The notes below the pieces were generated by a model that made no database searches, was not told the origin of the DNA, and worked only from the letters and a program-made list of their open reading frames with translations. Both the position numbers and the translations under genes were made by a program. 64,000 nucleotides of DNA from Actinoallomurus iriomotensis. GTDB lineage: Bacteria > Actinomycetota > Actinomycetes > Streptosporangiales > Streptosporangiaceae. The first letter of the stretch is position 1, and the number at the start of each line of letters is the position of its first letter. The DNA lies in contig NZ_BSTJ01000001.1 of NCBI RefSeq assembly GCF_030269445.1, positions 273,898 to 337,897 of the forward strand. Direction: 5' to 3'. This document shows, piece by piece, positions 39,102 to 51,278 of this stretch.

Positions 39102-40325
39102 TCAGGTCATGCGTGCGGCGACCAGATCCCAAACCACGTCGGACAAAGTCTCCTTCGATCCACGCGGCACGTCGACGGCCGCACCGTCGGCGGAGAGGAT
39201 GACCGCGGCGTTGTCCGGACGGCCGAACGCCAGGTGCTCCCCCACCTGGTTGACCACCAGCAGGTCACAGCCCTTGCGGGCGAGTTTCCGCCGTCCGTTC
39301 TCCAGGACGTCGTGGGTCTCGGCGGCGAACCCGACGATCACCCGACCGGCGACGTCGCGCGACTCGCGTACGAGTTCGGCCAGGATGTCGGGGTTCTCCA
39401 CGAGGTGGATCGGCGCCGGCTCGGCACCGGGCGTCTTCTTTATCTTCACGTCCTCGTAGTCGGCCGGGCGGAAGTCGGCCACTGCCGCCGCCATGACCAC
39501 CGCGTCGGCGTCGGCCGCGGCCTTCAGGACGGCGTCGCGCATCTCCCGCGTCGACCCGGTGCGCACGATCTCGGCGCCGGCCGGGTCGGGCAGGGTGACG
39601 TTGGCGGCGACCAGGGTGACCCGCGCGCCGCGGGCCAGCGCCGTACGGGCCAGGGCGTACCCCTGCATGCCCGAGGAGCGGTTGCCGATGAACCGGACGG
39701 GGTCGATGGGCTCGCGGGTGCCGCCCGCGGAGACCACGACGTGGCGGCCGGCGAGGTCGCGCGCGGCCGCCGTCCCGCCGCGGGCCAGCACCCCGCGCGC
39801 GGCGTCGAAGAGCGCGTCCGGGTCGGGCAGGCGTCCCCTGCCGGAGTCGGCGCCGGTGAGCCGGCCGACCGCGGGCTCGATCACGATGCTCCCCCGCCGG
39901 CGGAGCGTCTCGACGTTGGCCTGCGTGGCGGGGTGCTCCCACATCTCCGTGTGCATCGCGGGAGCGAACACGACCGGACACCGCGCCGTGAGGAGCGTGT
40001 TGGTCAGCAGGTCGTCGGCGATGCCGTGCGCCGCCTTGGCCAGGAGGTTCGCCGTGGCGGGCGCGACGAATACCAGGTCGGCGCCCTGCCCGAGCCGTAC
40101 GTGCGGAACCTCTTCGACGCCGGACCAGACCTCGGTGGTGACCGGTTCGCCGGACAGCGCGGCCCATGTGGGCTCGCCGACGAAGCGCAGCGCGTCACGC
40201 GTCGGGATCACCCGGACCCGGTGACCCGACTCGGTCAGCCTCCGCAGCAGTTCACAGACCTTGTACGCGGCGATGCCGCCGCCGACGCCGAGCAGAACGC
40301 GCGGCCCCTCACCCGCGGTCGTCAT
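39102..40325 (-). CDS. coaBC: Phosphopantothenoylcysteine decarboxylase / synthetase
   Basis: The 407-residue bifunctional protein has the flavoprotein decarboxylase half (GVGGGIAAYKVCELLRRL, PAMHTEMWEHPATQ) and the CoaB half (VVSAGGTREPIDPVRFIGN, SSGMQGYALA, NQVGEHLAFGRPDN). It converts phosphopantothenate and cysteine to phosphopantetheine on the way to coenzyme A. The ATG at 40325 is used; a GTG two codons upstream is possible. It follows rpoZ by 34 bp. Confidence 0.95.
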   Translation of the reverse strand: MTTAGEGPRVLLGVGGGIAAYKVCELLRRLTESGHRVRVIPTRDALRFVGEPTWAALSGEPVTTEVWSGVEEVPHVRLGQGADLVFVAPATANLLAKAAHGIADDLLTNTLLTARCPVVFAPAMHTEMWEHPATQANVETLRRRGSIVIEPAVGRLTGADSGRGRLPDPDALFDAARGVLARGGTAAARDLAGRHVVVSAGGTREPIDPVRFIGNRSSGMQGYALARTALARGARVTLVAANVTLPDPAGAEIVRTGSTREMRDAVLKAAADADAVVMAAAVADFRPADYEDVKIKKTPGAEPAPIHLVENPDILAELVRESRDVAGRVIVGFAAETHDVLENGRRKLARKGCDLLVVNQVGEHLAFGRPDNAAVILSADGAAVDVPRGSKETLSDVVWDLVAARMT

Positions 40326-40359
40326 CGCCACGTCCCGCGGTGTGGCCGGTCGCGATCAC

Positions 40360-40629
40360 TTACGGGCCTTCGATGGCCTCGGAGTTGAGCAGGCCCTCGC
40401 GGACCTCGCGCAGCGCGATGGACAGCGGCTTTTCCTGCACCTGGGTCTCCACGAGGGGACCGACGTACTCGAGCAGGCCCTCGCCGAGCTGCGCGTAGTA
40501 GGCGTTGATCTGACGGGCGCGCTTGGCACCCATGATCACAAGGCTGTATTTGCTGTCAACGATCTTCAGCAGGTCGTCGATGGGCGGATTGGTGATGCCG
40601 TCGGCACCGCCGGGGGCGTTAGAAGCCAC
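40360..40629 (-). CDS. rpoZ: RNA polymerase omega subunit
   Basis: The 89-residue protein contains [36 protein letters not shown] and the [10 protein letters not shown]-terminus typical of actinobacterial omega. Omega helps assemble RNA polymerase. It starts with GTG 11 nt after gmk. Confidence 0.95.
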   Translation of the reverse strand: MASNAPGGADGITNPPIDDLLKIVDSKYSLVIMGAKRARQINAYYAQLGEGLLEYVGPLVETQVQEKPLSIALREVREGLLNSEAIEGP

Positions 40630-40640
40630 TCCCGCGCCTC

Positions 40641-41294
40641 TCAGTCGTCAGATGGGTGGACAGCCAGCAAGGATATCAGCTCAGCGCAGACGTCCTTGAC
40701 CGAAGTGTTCACCAGGGTGAGATCGAACTCCTTCTCGGCGGCGAGCTCCTCGCGGGCGGCGGCCAGCCGGCGTTCGATCACCTCGGGCGCCTCGGTGCCA
40801 CGGCCGACGAGACGGCGCACGAGCTCCTCCCAGGACGGGGGTGCCAGGAAGACGAGCCGTGCGTCCGGCATGGACGCGCGCACCTGGCGGGCGCCCTGCA
40901 GGTCGATCTCGAGCAGTGCCGGCACGCCGGCGGCGAGGTGCTCCAGCACCGCACGCCGCGGCGTACCGTAACGATTCCCCGCGAACTCGGCCCACTCGAG
41001 CAGTTCGCCTTCGTCGACGAGCCGATCGAACTCGACGTCGTCGGCGAAGAAGTAATGCACGCCGTGGATTTCACCGGGACGGGGCGCACGGGTGGTCACC
41101 GAGACCGACAGCCACACCTCGGGGTGGGCCCGCCGGATCTCGGCGACGACCGTGCTCTTGCCGACGCCGGACGGCCCGGAAAGGACCGTCAGGCGCCTGG
41201 ACGAGATGGAGCCGCCCGCCGCGGACGCGGCGGAACTGGCCGCGGCGGCCGAGCCGCCGCGCCCGTCCGGCGCAAGTCGATCAGCGATTTCCAC
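40641..41294 (-). CDS. gmk: Guanylate kinase
   Basis: The protein has the P-loop [13 protein letters not shown], the GMP-binding region [13 protein letters not shown] and [15 protein letters not shown], and [14 protein letters not shown]. It phosphorylates GMP. The GTG at 41294 was chosen (217 residues); it overlaps the mihF end by 14 nt. An alternative GTG or ATG further upstream would lengthen an already low-complexity Ala/Ser-rich N-terminus. Confidence 0.93.
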   Translation of the reverse strand: MEIADRLAPDGRGGSAAAASSAASAAGGSISSRRLTVLSGPSGVGKSTVVAEIRRAHPEVWLSVSVTTRAPRPGEIHGVHYFFADDVEFDRLVDEGELLEWAEFAGNRYGTPRRAVLEHLAAGVPALLEIDLQGARQVRASMPDARLVFLAPPSWEELVRRLVGRGTEAPEVIERRLAAAREELAAEKEFDLTLVNTSVKDVCAELISLLAVHPSDD

Positions 41295-41607
41295 CGCCGC
41301 CGAACTCACGCTCCAGAGCGGCGCGCTGGTTGGCGCCAAGACCCCGCACGCGGCGGGACTCGGCGATACCGAGCCGCTCCATGATCTGCTTAGCGCGGAC
41401 CTTTCCGACGCCAGGCAGTGATTCCAGGAGAGCCGACACCTTCATCTTTCCGATTACGTCGTCGGCCTGACCATCTTTCAGAACCTCGGCAAGGGAGGTT
41501 CCCCCGTGCTTCAGGCGGTCTTTGACCTCGGCACGCTCTTTGCGGGCCTTGGCAGCCTTCTCCAGGGCTGCGGCGCGCTGTTCAGGGGTTAGGGGCGGAA
41601 GCGCCAC
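41281..41607 (-). CDS. mihF: Actinobacterial integration host factor
   Basis: The 108-residue basic protein has the helical N-terminus [20 protein letters not shown] and the H2TH-like DNA-binding part, [20 protein letters not shown] followed by [12 protein letters not shown]. mIHF/sIHF is an essential nucleoid protein of actinobacteria, unrelated to E. coli IHF. The GTG start follows AGGTGA. It leads the gmk-rpoZ-coaBC cluster. Confidence 0.95.
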   Translation of the reverse strand: MALPPLTPEQRAAALEKAAKARKERAEVKDRLKHGGTSLAEVLKDGQADDVIGKMKVSALLESLPGVGKVRAKQIMERLGIAESRRVRGLGANQRAALEREFGGGGNR

Positions 41608-42647
41608 GCCGGGTCACCTCGTGTTTCCACTCGATTGAGTCGGACGGCTTGGGAACCTAGCGAGTTCAGGGCCCATAAAGCAACGTGAAAGCCCGTTTAG
41701 CCCGTCATTAAATTGCAGATGTCACTCTATGAGCTGTCCTGAACACGCAGAGTACCCAATCGGGGGGGTTGCTTCACCCCGAACCGTACGACGGCCTGGC
41801 GTTTCTTGCGAGGGGCAAACGGCTCAGTCAAGACGAAACGGCGGCGGATGACACTCTGCGGGACACGTTTCGCCGCCGAACACCTCCTTCGGGACGGTCA
41901 CCCTCCGCCATCTAACTCCCAAACCCCCACAAGCTGCCCTTCGGGGTCCCCTGAGGGCCCTCGCGGGGCGGCTCGTAGGCTCGGGGCGACACGCGACGGG
42001 GCCTCGCGACATCCCCGCGGCGCGGCGGCCGGCGACCGGCCCGGCGACGCCGCGCTCACGACACGCCCGGCGCGGTCCCTGTCATAACGGGTTGACGGTT
42101 TGTGTCACCCGCCGGCAACTCTCGGTGGCCGCGCCGTCCGCGGCGGAGAACCCGGCCGCACGGCCGTCGCTCGCTGCCGCCGTACGGAGACACTCGACCC
42201 TTCTGAGGGTTTAAGGCGGAATTGGCACGTTCCAGCAGGCCGATCGCCGTTTCCGCTGGTCCCTCGCGGCCGACGAGGGCCGCGTTTTCGTGCCTGAGAG
42301 CGTCCCAGCCTCGCGAACCCCCGCTACCCCACGGAGTTCATCAGGTGCCACCGTCCACGGCGGTCAGACGACCTGTCAGCGAGGCGCCGCGGCCGTCGGC
42401 GGCTCGGAACCCGTGGGGCCTTCGCCCGCCGGGCGGGCGATGGAGGGTCTCGACCCGCACGGCCGACGCTTGGTGAGGGCCCGGCGGGGCATCGCAGCGG
42501 GAGGTGAGGTGTGACGCCCGACACCCAGGCGGCGTCATTCGAGGCGACGTTTCGGACGGCACCGGTCATCTCCAGTGACGGAGGTCACCCGGCCACCCCG
42601 CCCGCGCCCCAGAGGCGTGACCACACCGATGCGCGGCGAGGAGGGGC
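41608..42647. other. Intergenic region between mihF and the pyrF repeat array
   Basis: About 1 kb with no supported gene. The AT-rich block around 41690-41740 is the probable mihF promoter region. The rest is GC-rich with weak inverted repeats, no tRNA or rRNA match and no frame with recognisable protein. Confidence 0.6.
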
Positions 42648-43932
42648 TCAGACGTCACCGCTCGCACGGCGATGCGCGAGCCCCCGGCGCCCGGTGCGGA
42701 GCGACCGATCACCGGCAGGTCCGCGTCCGACGCGCGAGCCGCCTCCGGCGAGGCCACACGAGGCCGCGGCGCCCGAGTCCGAGGCGGCGGCGATGAGGCG
42801 GCCGATCACCAGCAGGCCCACACCCGCGGCCAGGGCCTCCAGCATGGGGCGGCCGATCACCAGCAGGTTTACGCCTGAAGCCGGGGCCTCCGGCGCGGGA
42901 CGGCCGATCACCAGCAGGTCCACGCCTGAAGCCAGGGCTTCCAGCATGGGGCGGCGGATCACCAGCAGGTCCGGGCCTGAAGCCAGGATCCTCCGGCGTC
43001 ACCGTGGCCTGGTCCGAGTCGCGGCGTCGCGCGGGCTCCCGGGTGATCAAAGTCACCTCGGGCCCACCTCCGCAGGGGTCGGCGACCGTCCCACGACCAC
43101 CACCGCGACGAATCCTCGAACGCCACCACCCGCACGCCCTGGCGGCAACCGCCCCGCCACGACCCCACACCGCCGCGGCGACGAGACGGAGGCTCAGACG
43201 CTGCCCTCTAACGGCGTCCTCGCTCGCGGCGACGCCCGGGCGATCAAAGTGATCTGGGGCCCGCCTCTGCAGGGCCGGCAACCCACGACCAGCACACCCA
43301 CCCCGCGACGAACCCCGGACGCCGCCACCCGCACGCGCCAGAAACGGCATCCCACGAGAGACACACGGCGATCAAAAAGCTCAGAAGCCACCGCCCGTAC
43401 GGCGCAGAGCGATGCGCGAGCCCCGGCCCCCGGTCCAGAGCGACCACTCACGAGCCGGTCCGCGAGCCTCCTCCGGCGAGGCCACACGGGGTCACGGCGT
43501 CCGGATCAAAGGCAGCGGTGCTGAGGCGACCGATCGCCCCCGGTGTCGCCACGCGGGCCTGCTCCTGGGGCGCGGCGCCCAGTCACCTCCGCCGGGCCGT
43601 CGGCCCAGCACCACGACGGAAGCCCGAACGCCACCACCCGCACCGCCCCAGAGCGCGGCGGCCATCCCACAGCGGCGGGAGAAGGTCAGACACCGCCGCT
43701 CGTACGGCGTAGGGCTACGGTGATGGGGCGGCCGATCACCAGCAGGTCCGCACCCGACGCCAGGGCCTCCTCGGGTATCGCCACGCGGGCCTGGTCCTGG
43801 GTCGCGGCGCCGCGGAACCCCGTCACCTCCGGGCGCGCCTTCGCAGGGCCGACGGCCCAGCACCGCGACGACACCACCAGTCCGAACGCCACCCGCCAGA
43901 GTGCGGCGGCCATCCCATGGCTGGGGAAAGGT
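42648..43932 (-). repeat. Array of degenerate copies of the pyrF 3' end
   Basis: The last 100-180 nt of pyrF plus about 100 nt of its 3' flank recur downstream of the gene. The stop-codon block TCAGACxCCGCCGCTCGTACGG recurs at 42648, 43194, 43381 and 43686, besides the true stop at 43933. The copy ending at 43686 still encodes GAATQDQARVAIPEEALASG and ADLLVIGRPIT almost unchanged, while the others are increasingly eroded. The 3' flank (CGAACGCCACCACCCGCAC) is repeated between copies. It is non-coding debris from serial tandem duplication. Confidence 0.88.
42804..43007 (-). repeat. 51-nt tandem repeats within the outermost pyrF-tail copy
   Basis: GATCACCAGCAGG recurs at 42804, 42855, 42906 and 42957, exactly 51 nt apart. 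Read on the minus strand each unit is 17 codons of the pyrF tail (LLVIGRP followed by a variable linker). The copy was amplified internally after duplication. Confidence 0.9.
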
Positions 43933-44634
43933 TCAGACGCTGCCGCTCGTGCGGCGCAGGGCGGCGGCGATGTCCGCGGCCGCGGCGCCCGGGTCCGGGG
44001 CGGCGGTGATGGGGCGGCCGATCACCAACAGGTCCGCACCCGACGCCAGGGCCTCCTCCGGTGTCGCCACGCGGGCCTGGTCCTGGGTCGCGGCGCCGCG
44101 TGGGCGGACGCCCGGGGTGATCAAAGTCACGTCCGGGCCCACCTCCGCGCGTACCGCGGCGGCCTCCATCGGGGAGCACACGAGCGCCTGGGCGCCCGCC
44201 CCGACCGCGAGGGCGGACAGCCGGCGTACGGCGTCCAGCGCCGGGCCCGACAGGCCGATGCTCGTCAGGTCGTCCTCCGCCAGGGACGTGAGAACCGTCA
44301 CAGCGGCGATCTTGGTGTTCGGCGCGGCCTCGGCGGCGGCGCGGATCATCGAGGCGCCGCCGACCGCGTGGACGGTGAGGTACGCCGGCTTGAGGCGGGA
44401 CACCGCACGCGCCGCCCCGGCCACCGTGGCGGGGATGTCGTGCAGCTTCAGGTCGAGGAAGACCTGGACACCGGTGGCGCCGCGGACGCTGGCCACCACG
44501 TCCGGCCCGTACCGGAGGTACAGCTCCAGCCCGACCTTGACCGTGCTGACGTGAGGTGTCACCAGTGTCGCCCAGCGGGCGGCCGTCTCGAGGTCCGGCG
44601 CGTCCAGGGCGACGGCGATGGGGGCGAGGTTCAC
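43933..44634 (-). CDS. pyrF: Orotidine-5'-phosphate decarboxylase
   Basis: The 233-residue TIM-barrel protein of the actinobacterial type has VALDAPDLETAARWA, VKVGLELYL, the catalytic FLDLKLHDIPATV and LITPGVRPRGAATQDQARVA, then SGADLLVIGRPITAA. It makes UMP from OMP. The GTG overlaps the pyrD stop (GTGA). It is the last gene of the pyr operon, and its 3' end has been copied repeatedly downstream. Confidence 0.96.
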   Translation of the reverse strand: MNLAPIAVALDAPDLETAARWATLVTPHVSTVKVGLELYLRYGPDVVASVRGATGVQVFLDLKLHDIPATVAGAARAVSRLKPAYLTVHAVGGASMIRAAAEAAPNTKIAAVTVLTSLAEDDLTSIGLSGPALDAVRRLSALAVGAGAQALVCSPMEAAAVRAEVGPDVTLITPGVRPRGAATQDQARVATPEEALASGADLLVIGRPITAAPDPGAAAADIAAALRRTSGSV

Positions 44635-45629
44635 TGCAGACTCTCCTGTTCCGTCGGCTCACCGACACCGACGTTGGGGTCGATGCGCCGGATCAGTGTG
44701 CCCGCCGGTTTGTGGGCCAGTCCGACCGCGTCGGCCAGTCCGGTGATGCCGCGCTCCCGCAGCGCGGTGTCCAGTTCGCGGAGGATCCGTGTGCACGCGG
44801 ACGGATCGTGGAGGTTCGCCGTGCCGACCGCGACCGCCGACGCGCCCGCCAGGATGAGTTCCAGCGCGTCGGTTCCCGTGCGCACGCCGCCCATGCCGAT
44901 GATCGGGACCTCGGGCAGCGCCGCGTGCACCTGGTAGACGCAGCGGACCGCGACGGGCCGGATCGCCGGGCCGGACAGCCCTCCGGTGACACCGGCCAGA
45001 CGTGGCCGGAAGCTCCAGGTGTCCACGGCCATGCCGTGCAGCGTGTTGATCATCGACAGGCCGTCGGCGCCGGCGTCCGCGCAGGCCATCGCGACGCCGA
45101 CCACGTCGGTCACGTCCGCCGACAGCTTGGCGAAGACGGGCACGCCCCGGCGTGTGTTGGTGCGTACGGCGCGGACGACCTCGGCGGCGGCCGTCGGGTG
45201 GGCGGCGAACATCAGGCCGCGGTCTTCGACGTTCGGGCAGGAGGTGTTGATCTCGACCGCGGTGACGCCGGGCGCGCTGTTGAGGCGCTTGGCTACCTCG
45301 GCGTACTCCTCGACGCTGTTTCCGGCGATCGAGACGATCGTGCGGGCGCCCTGCTCGTCGAGCCACGGCAGGTCGCGGTCCAGGAAGACGTCGATCCCCG
45401 GTCCCTGCAGGCCGGTGGAGTTGAGCACGCCGCTCGGCGTCTCGGCGAGCCGGGGCGCGGGGCGCCCGGCGCGCGGTTCGGGAGTGATCGACGGCGTGAC
45501 GATCGCGCCGAGCTTGGCGACGTGGAAGAAGCGGCCCAGTTCGCGCCCGGTGCCGCCACAGCCGGACGCGGTCATGATCGGGTTCGGCAGCGAGACCGGA
45601 CCGAGCCGGGTCCGCAGATCAACGCTCAT
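44631..45629 (-). CDS. pyrD: Dihydroorotate dehydrogenase, class 1B catalytic subunit
   Basis: The 332-residue flavoprotein has NPIMTASGCGGTGRELGRF, NSTGLQGPGIDVFL, INTSCPNVEDRG and GMGGVRTGTDALELILAGAS. The catalytic cysteine of class 1 enzymes lies in INTSCPN. The adjacent pyrK gene indicates the NAD-dependent 1B type. Its ATG overlaps the stop of a double mini-ORF (ATGA), and its stop overlaps pyrF. Confidence 0.96.
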   Translation of the reverse strand: MSVDLRTRLGPVSLPNPIMTASGCGGTGRELGRFFHVAKLGAIVTPSITPEPRAGRPAPRLAETPSGVLNSTGLQGPGIDVFLDRDLPWLDEQGARTIVSIAGNSVEEYAEVAKRLNSAPGVTAVEINTSCPNVEDRGLMFAAHPTAAAEVVRAVRTNTRRGVPVFAKLSADVTDVVGVAMACADAGADGLSMINTLHGMAVDTWSFRPRLAGVTGGLSGPAIRPVAVRCVYQVHAALPEVPIIGMGGVRTGTDALELILAGASAVAVGTANLHDPSACTRILRELDTALRERGITGLADAVGLAHKPAGTLIRRIDPNVGVGEPTEQESLQ

Positions 45630-45766
45630 GAACCCTCCTTCGTCGGAGGAGAGACCATGCGCGCGTGTTCTTTGACTCGCTCGCTCCGCTCACTCATGGA
45701 ACCCTCCTCCGTCGGAGGAGAGACCATGCGCGCGTGTTGTTCGACTCGCTCGCTCCGCTCACTCAT
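45626..45766 (-). CDS. 46-codon double SERSER mini-ORF between pyrK and pyrD
   Basis: The frame starts with an ATG inside the pyrK stop (45763-45766) and ends with a TGA inside the pyrD start (45626-45629). It consists of two units starting at 45766 and 45697; each begins MSERSERV and ends PPT(E/K)EGS. One extra C at the end of the first unit makes it 69 nt and fuses the two units in frame. The last unit has CCTCC-GACGAA-GGAGG, able to hide the pyrD Shine-Dalgarno sequence. Likely a translational coupling element. Confidence 0.78.
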   Translation of the reverse strand: MSERSERVEQHARMVSPPTEEGSMSERSERVKEHARMVSPPTKEGS

Positions 45767-46635
45767 GGGCGTTCTCCCAGGCGCAGGGCGCGCGGGGCGC
45801 CCAGCGCGTCGAACGGGATGGTGCCGACGTCGTCCCAGCGCACGCGTTCGCCGCGGAACACCGGGCCCTCGACGCAGGTACGGACCATGTGGGTGGCGCC
45901 GTCGTCGCCGATCACCGGGAGCACGCAGGCCATGCACACCCCGGTGCCGCACGCCATCGGCTCCTCCACCGCGACCTGGGCCGGGATGCCGTATCCCGCG
46001 CAGGTGCGGCTGACCGACCGCAGCGTCTCCAGCGGCGCGCAGGCGTACACGACCTCCGCCTGGGCGCCCTCGATGGCGCTGGCGAGGAGGTCCTCGACCC
46101 GGCCCGCCGAACCCAGCGAACCGTCCTCCGTGGCCACCGCGACCGAGTCGCCGGCGCGGCGGGCGCCGCGCGCGCCGTGCACCTCCTCGGTGCCGGCCCC
46201 GCCGAGGAGGAAGTGCAGCGGGCAGTCGCGCTGGCGCAGCACGGCGGCGAGCGGGAACAGCGCCGCGCTGGCGTGCGCGACGCCCAGCAGCACGCAGGTC
46301 ACCGGGTAGCGCGGCAGCGGGAAGGGCCGGCCGAGCGGCCCGGCGACATCCACGATGTCGCGCGGGCGCAGCCCGGCGAGCCACTGCGTGCCCTTGCCGC
46401 GTACCGAGAAGACGATCTCGACGGTGCCGCCGTAGTCCGGTTTGACCTCGCGGACGGCGAAACAGCGTCGCAGCAGCATGCTGGACTGTTCACCGCCGAC
46501 CGCGAGGGCGACGAACTGGCCGGGCCGGAAACGCTCCGCGACACCGGGGGCGACGAGGGTCATCGTCTGGTACGCCCCGATCCGCCGCATGGTGAGCACG
46601 GTTCCCGGCACCTGCACCGGCGACGAGTCCGTCAC
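45763..46635 (-). CDS. pyrK: Dihydroorotate dehydrogenase electron transfer subunit
   Basis: The 290-residue protein has an FAD domain (GQFVALAVGG, LLRRCFAVREV), an NAD domain (VLLGVAHASAALFPLAAVL) and C-terminal [2Fe-2S] cysteines, ACGTGVCMACVLP with a fourth at RTCVEGP. It passes electrons from PyrD to NAD. The GTG at 46635 follows GGAGGAGG, 13 nt after carB. Confidence 0.93.
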   Translation of the reverse strand: MTDSSPVQVPGTVLTMRRIGAYQTMTLVAPGVAERFRPGQFVALAVGGEQSSMLLRRCFAVREVKPDYGGTVEIVFSVRGKGTQWLAGLRPRDIVDVAGPLGRPFPLPRYPVTCVLLGVAHASAALFPLAAVLRQRDCPLHFLLGGAGTEEVHGARGARRAGDSVAVATEDGSLGSAGRVEDLLASAIEGAQAEVVYACAPLETLRSVSRTCAGYGIPAQVAVEEPMACGTGVCMACVLPVIGDDGATHMVRTCVEGPVFRGERVRWDDVGTIPFDALGAPRALRLGERP

Positions 46636-46648
46636 TCGCCTCCTCCGC

Positions 46649-49983
<3,335 letters not shown>

Positions 49984-49984
<1 letters not shown>

Positions 49985-50181
49985 CAGACCCCCTGTGCGG
50001 ACGCGATCGCGGCGGCGGCCAGAACGGCCACGGTCAGCAGTGCCGCGACGGCGGCGGCGAGGAGCGCACGCGGGCTGGGCGCCTTCGCGCGCAGCACCGC
50101 GTCGTTGGGATCGACCGGGACGTGGCCGTGCGACCCCGCGTCGGACGCGTGGTCGGCCTCGTGGCTGGAAACGTCGCTCAT
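49984..50181 (-). CDS. Small single-span membrane protein between carA and carB
   Basis: The 65-residue protein has a soluble histidine- and aspartate-rich N-terminus ([17 protein letters not shown]) and one membrane segment (about residues 40-62, [19 protein letters not shown]) ending SAQGV. It overlaps carA (ATGA) and carB (TGATG), so translation is coupled to both. The function is unknown. It has no counterpart in textbook pyr operons, although small membrane proteins are known near actinomycete car genes. Confidence 0.8.
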
Positions 50182-51278
50182 TTGCTCATCAGCTCGCAGA
50201 AGGTCTCGAAAAGGCCGGTGGCGTCGTGCGGGCCGGGGGCGGCCTCGGGGTGGTACTGGACGCTGAACGCGGGACGGTCGAGCAGCCGCAGGCCCTCGAC
50301 CACGCCGTCGTTCAGGTCGACGTGGGTGACCTCGGCGCGGCCGAACTCGGTGTCGAACGGCCCGTCGAGGGGCGCCTCGACGGCGAACCCGTGGTTGTGG
50401 CTGGTGATGTGGACCCGGCCGGTGGCGCGGTCCTGCACCGGCTGGTTGACCCCGCGGTGACCGAACCTCAGCTTGTAGGTGTCCAGGCCGAGGGCGCGGC
50501 CGAGCATCTGGTTGCCCAGGCAGATGCCGAAGACCGGCCGGCCCTCCTCCAGCACGCCCCGCATCGAGTCGACGGCGTAGCCGCACGCGGCCGGGTCGCC
50601 GGGCCCGTTGCTGTAGAAGATCCCGTCCGGCTCCAGCGCGAGGATCTCCTCGGCGGTCGCCGTCGCGGGCAGCACGTGCACCTCGCAGCCGCGTTCGGCC
50701 ATGCGGCGCGGGGTCATCGTCTTGATCCCCAGGTCCACGGCGGCGACCCGGTGGCGCACCTCGCCGTCGGGCCGTACGACGTAGGGCTCGGGGGTGGAGA
50801 CGACGCGGGCCAGGTCCGCGCCGATCATGTCGGGGCTGGCCAGGACCCGCTTCAGCAGCGCGTCCGGATCGGTCTCCTCGGTGCTGATGCCGGCCCGCAT
50901 GGCGCCGCGGTCGCGCAGGTGACGCGTGAGCGCCCGGGTGCCCTGCACGGCGATGCCGACCACGCCGTACGCGCGCAGCTCGTCCTCCAGGGACCGCCGC
51001 GCCCGCCAGCTCGACGTGATGCGCGAGGGCTCGCGGACGACGTACCCGGCGACCTGGACGCGACCCGACTCGGGGTCCTCGTCGTTGACGCCGGTGTTGC
51101 CGATGTGCGGGGCCGTCATGGCGACGATCTGCTGGGCGTAGGAGGGGTCGGTGAGGGTCTCCTGGTAGCCGGTCATGCCGGTGTTGAAGACCACCTCGCC
51201 GAACGCCTCGCCCTCGGCCCCGTACGCGGTGCCGCGAAAGGTGCGCCCGTCCTCCAGAACGAGCAGCGCCTGCTTCAT
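50178..51278 (-). CDS. carA: Carbamoyl-phosphate synthase small subunit
   Basis: The 366-residue glutamine amidotransferase has the N-terminal CarA domain ([34 protein letters not shown]) and a class I amidotransferase domain with the catalytic cysteine in GICLGNQML and [13 protein letters not shown]. The usual GICLGHQ is GICLGNQ here. It supplies ammonia to CarB. The ATG overlaps the pyrC stop (ATGA). Confidence 0.96.
   Translation of the reverse strand: MKQALLVLEDGRTFRGTAYGAEGEAFGEVVFNTGMTGYQETLTDPSYAQQIVAMTAPHIGNTGVNDEDPESGRVQVAGYVVREPSRITSSWRARRSLEDELRAYGVVGIAVQGTRALTRHLRDRGAMRAGISTEETDPDALLKRVLASPDMIGADLARVVSTPEPYVVRPDGEVRHRVAAVDLGIKTMTPRRMAERGCEVHVLPATATAEEILALEPDGIFYSNGPGDPAACGYAVDSMRGVLEEGRPVFGICLGNQMLGRALGLDTYKLRFGHRGVNQPVQDRATGRVHITSHNHGFAVEAPLDGPFDTEFGRAEVTHVDLNDGVVEGLRLLDRPAFSVQYHPEAAPGPHDATGLFETFCELMSK

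Noticed and set aside
41608-42500. tRNA or other RNA gene in the mihF upstream gap
   Set aside because: No cloverleaf, T-loop (GGTTCRANTCC) or rRNA-like segment could be found.
42511-43524. A 337-codon plus-strand frame between mihF and pyrF
   Set aside because: It is explained by reading the pyrF-tail repeats on the wrong strand; it has no independent motif or ribosome binding site.
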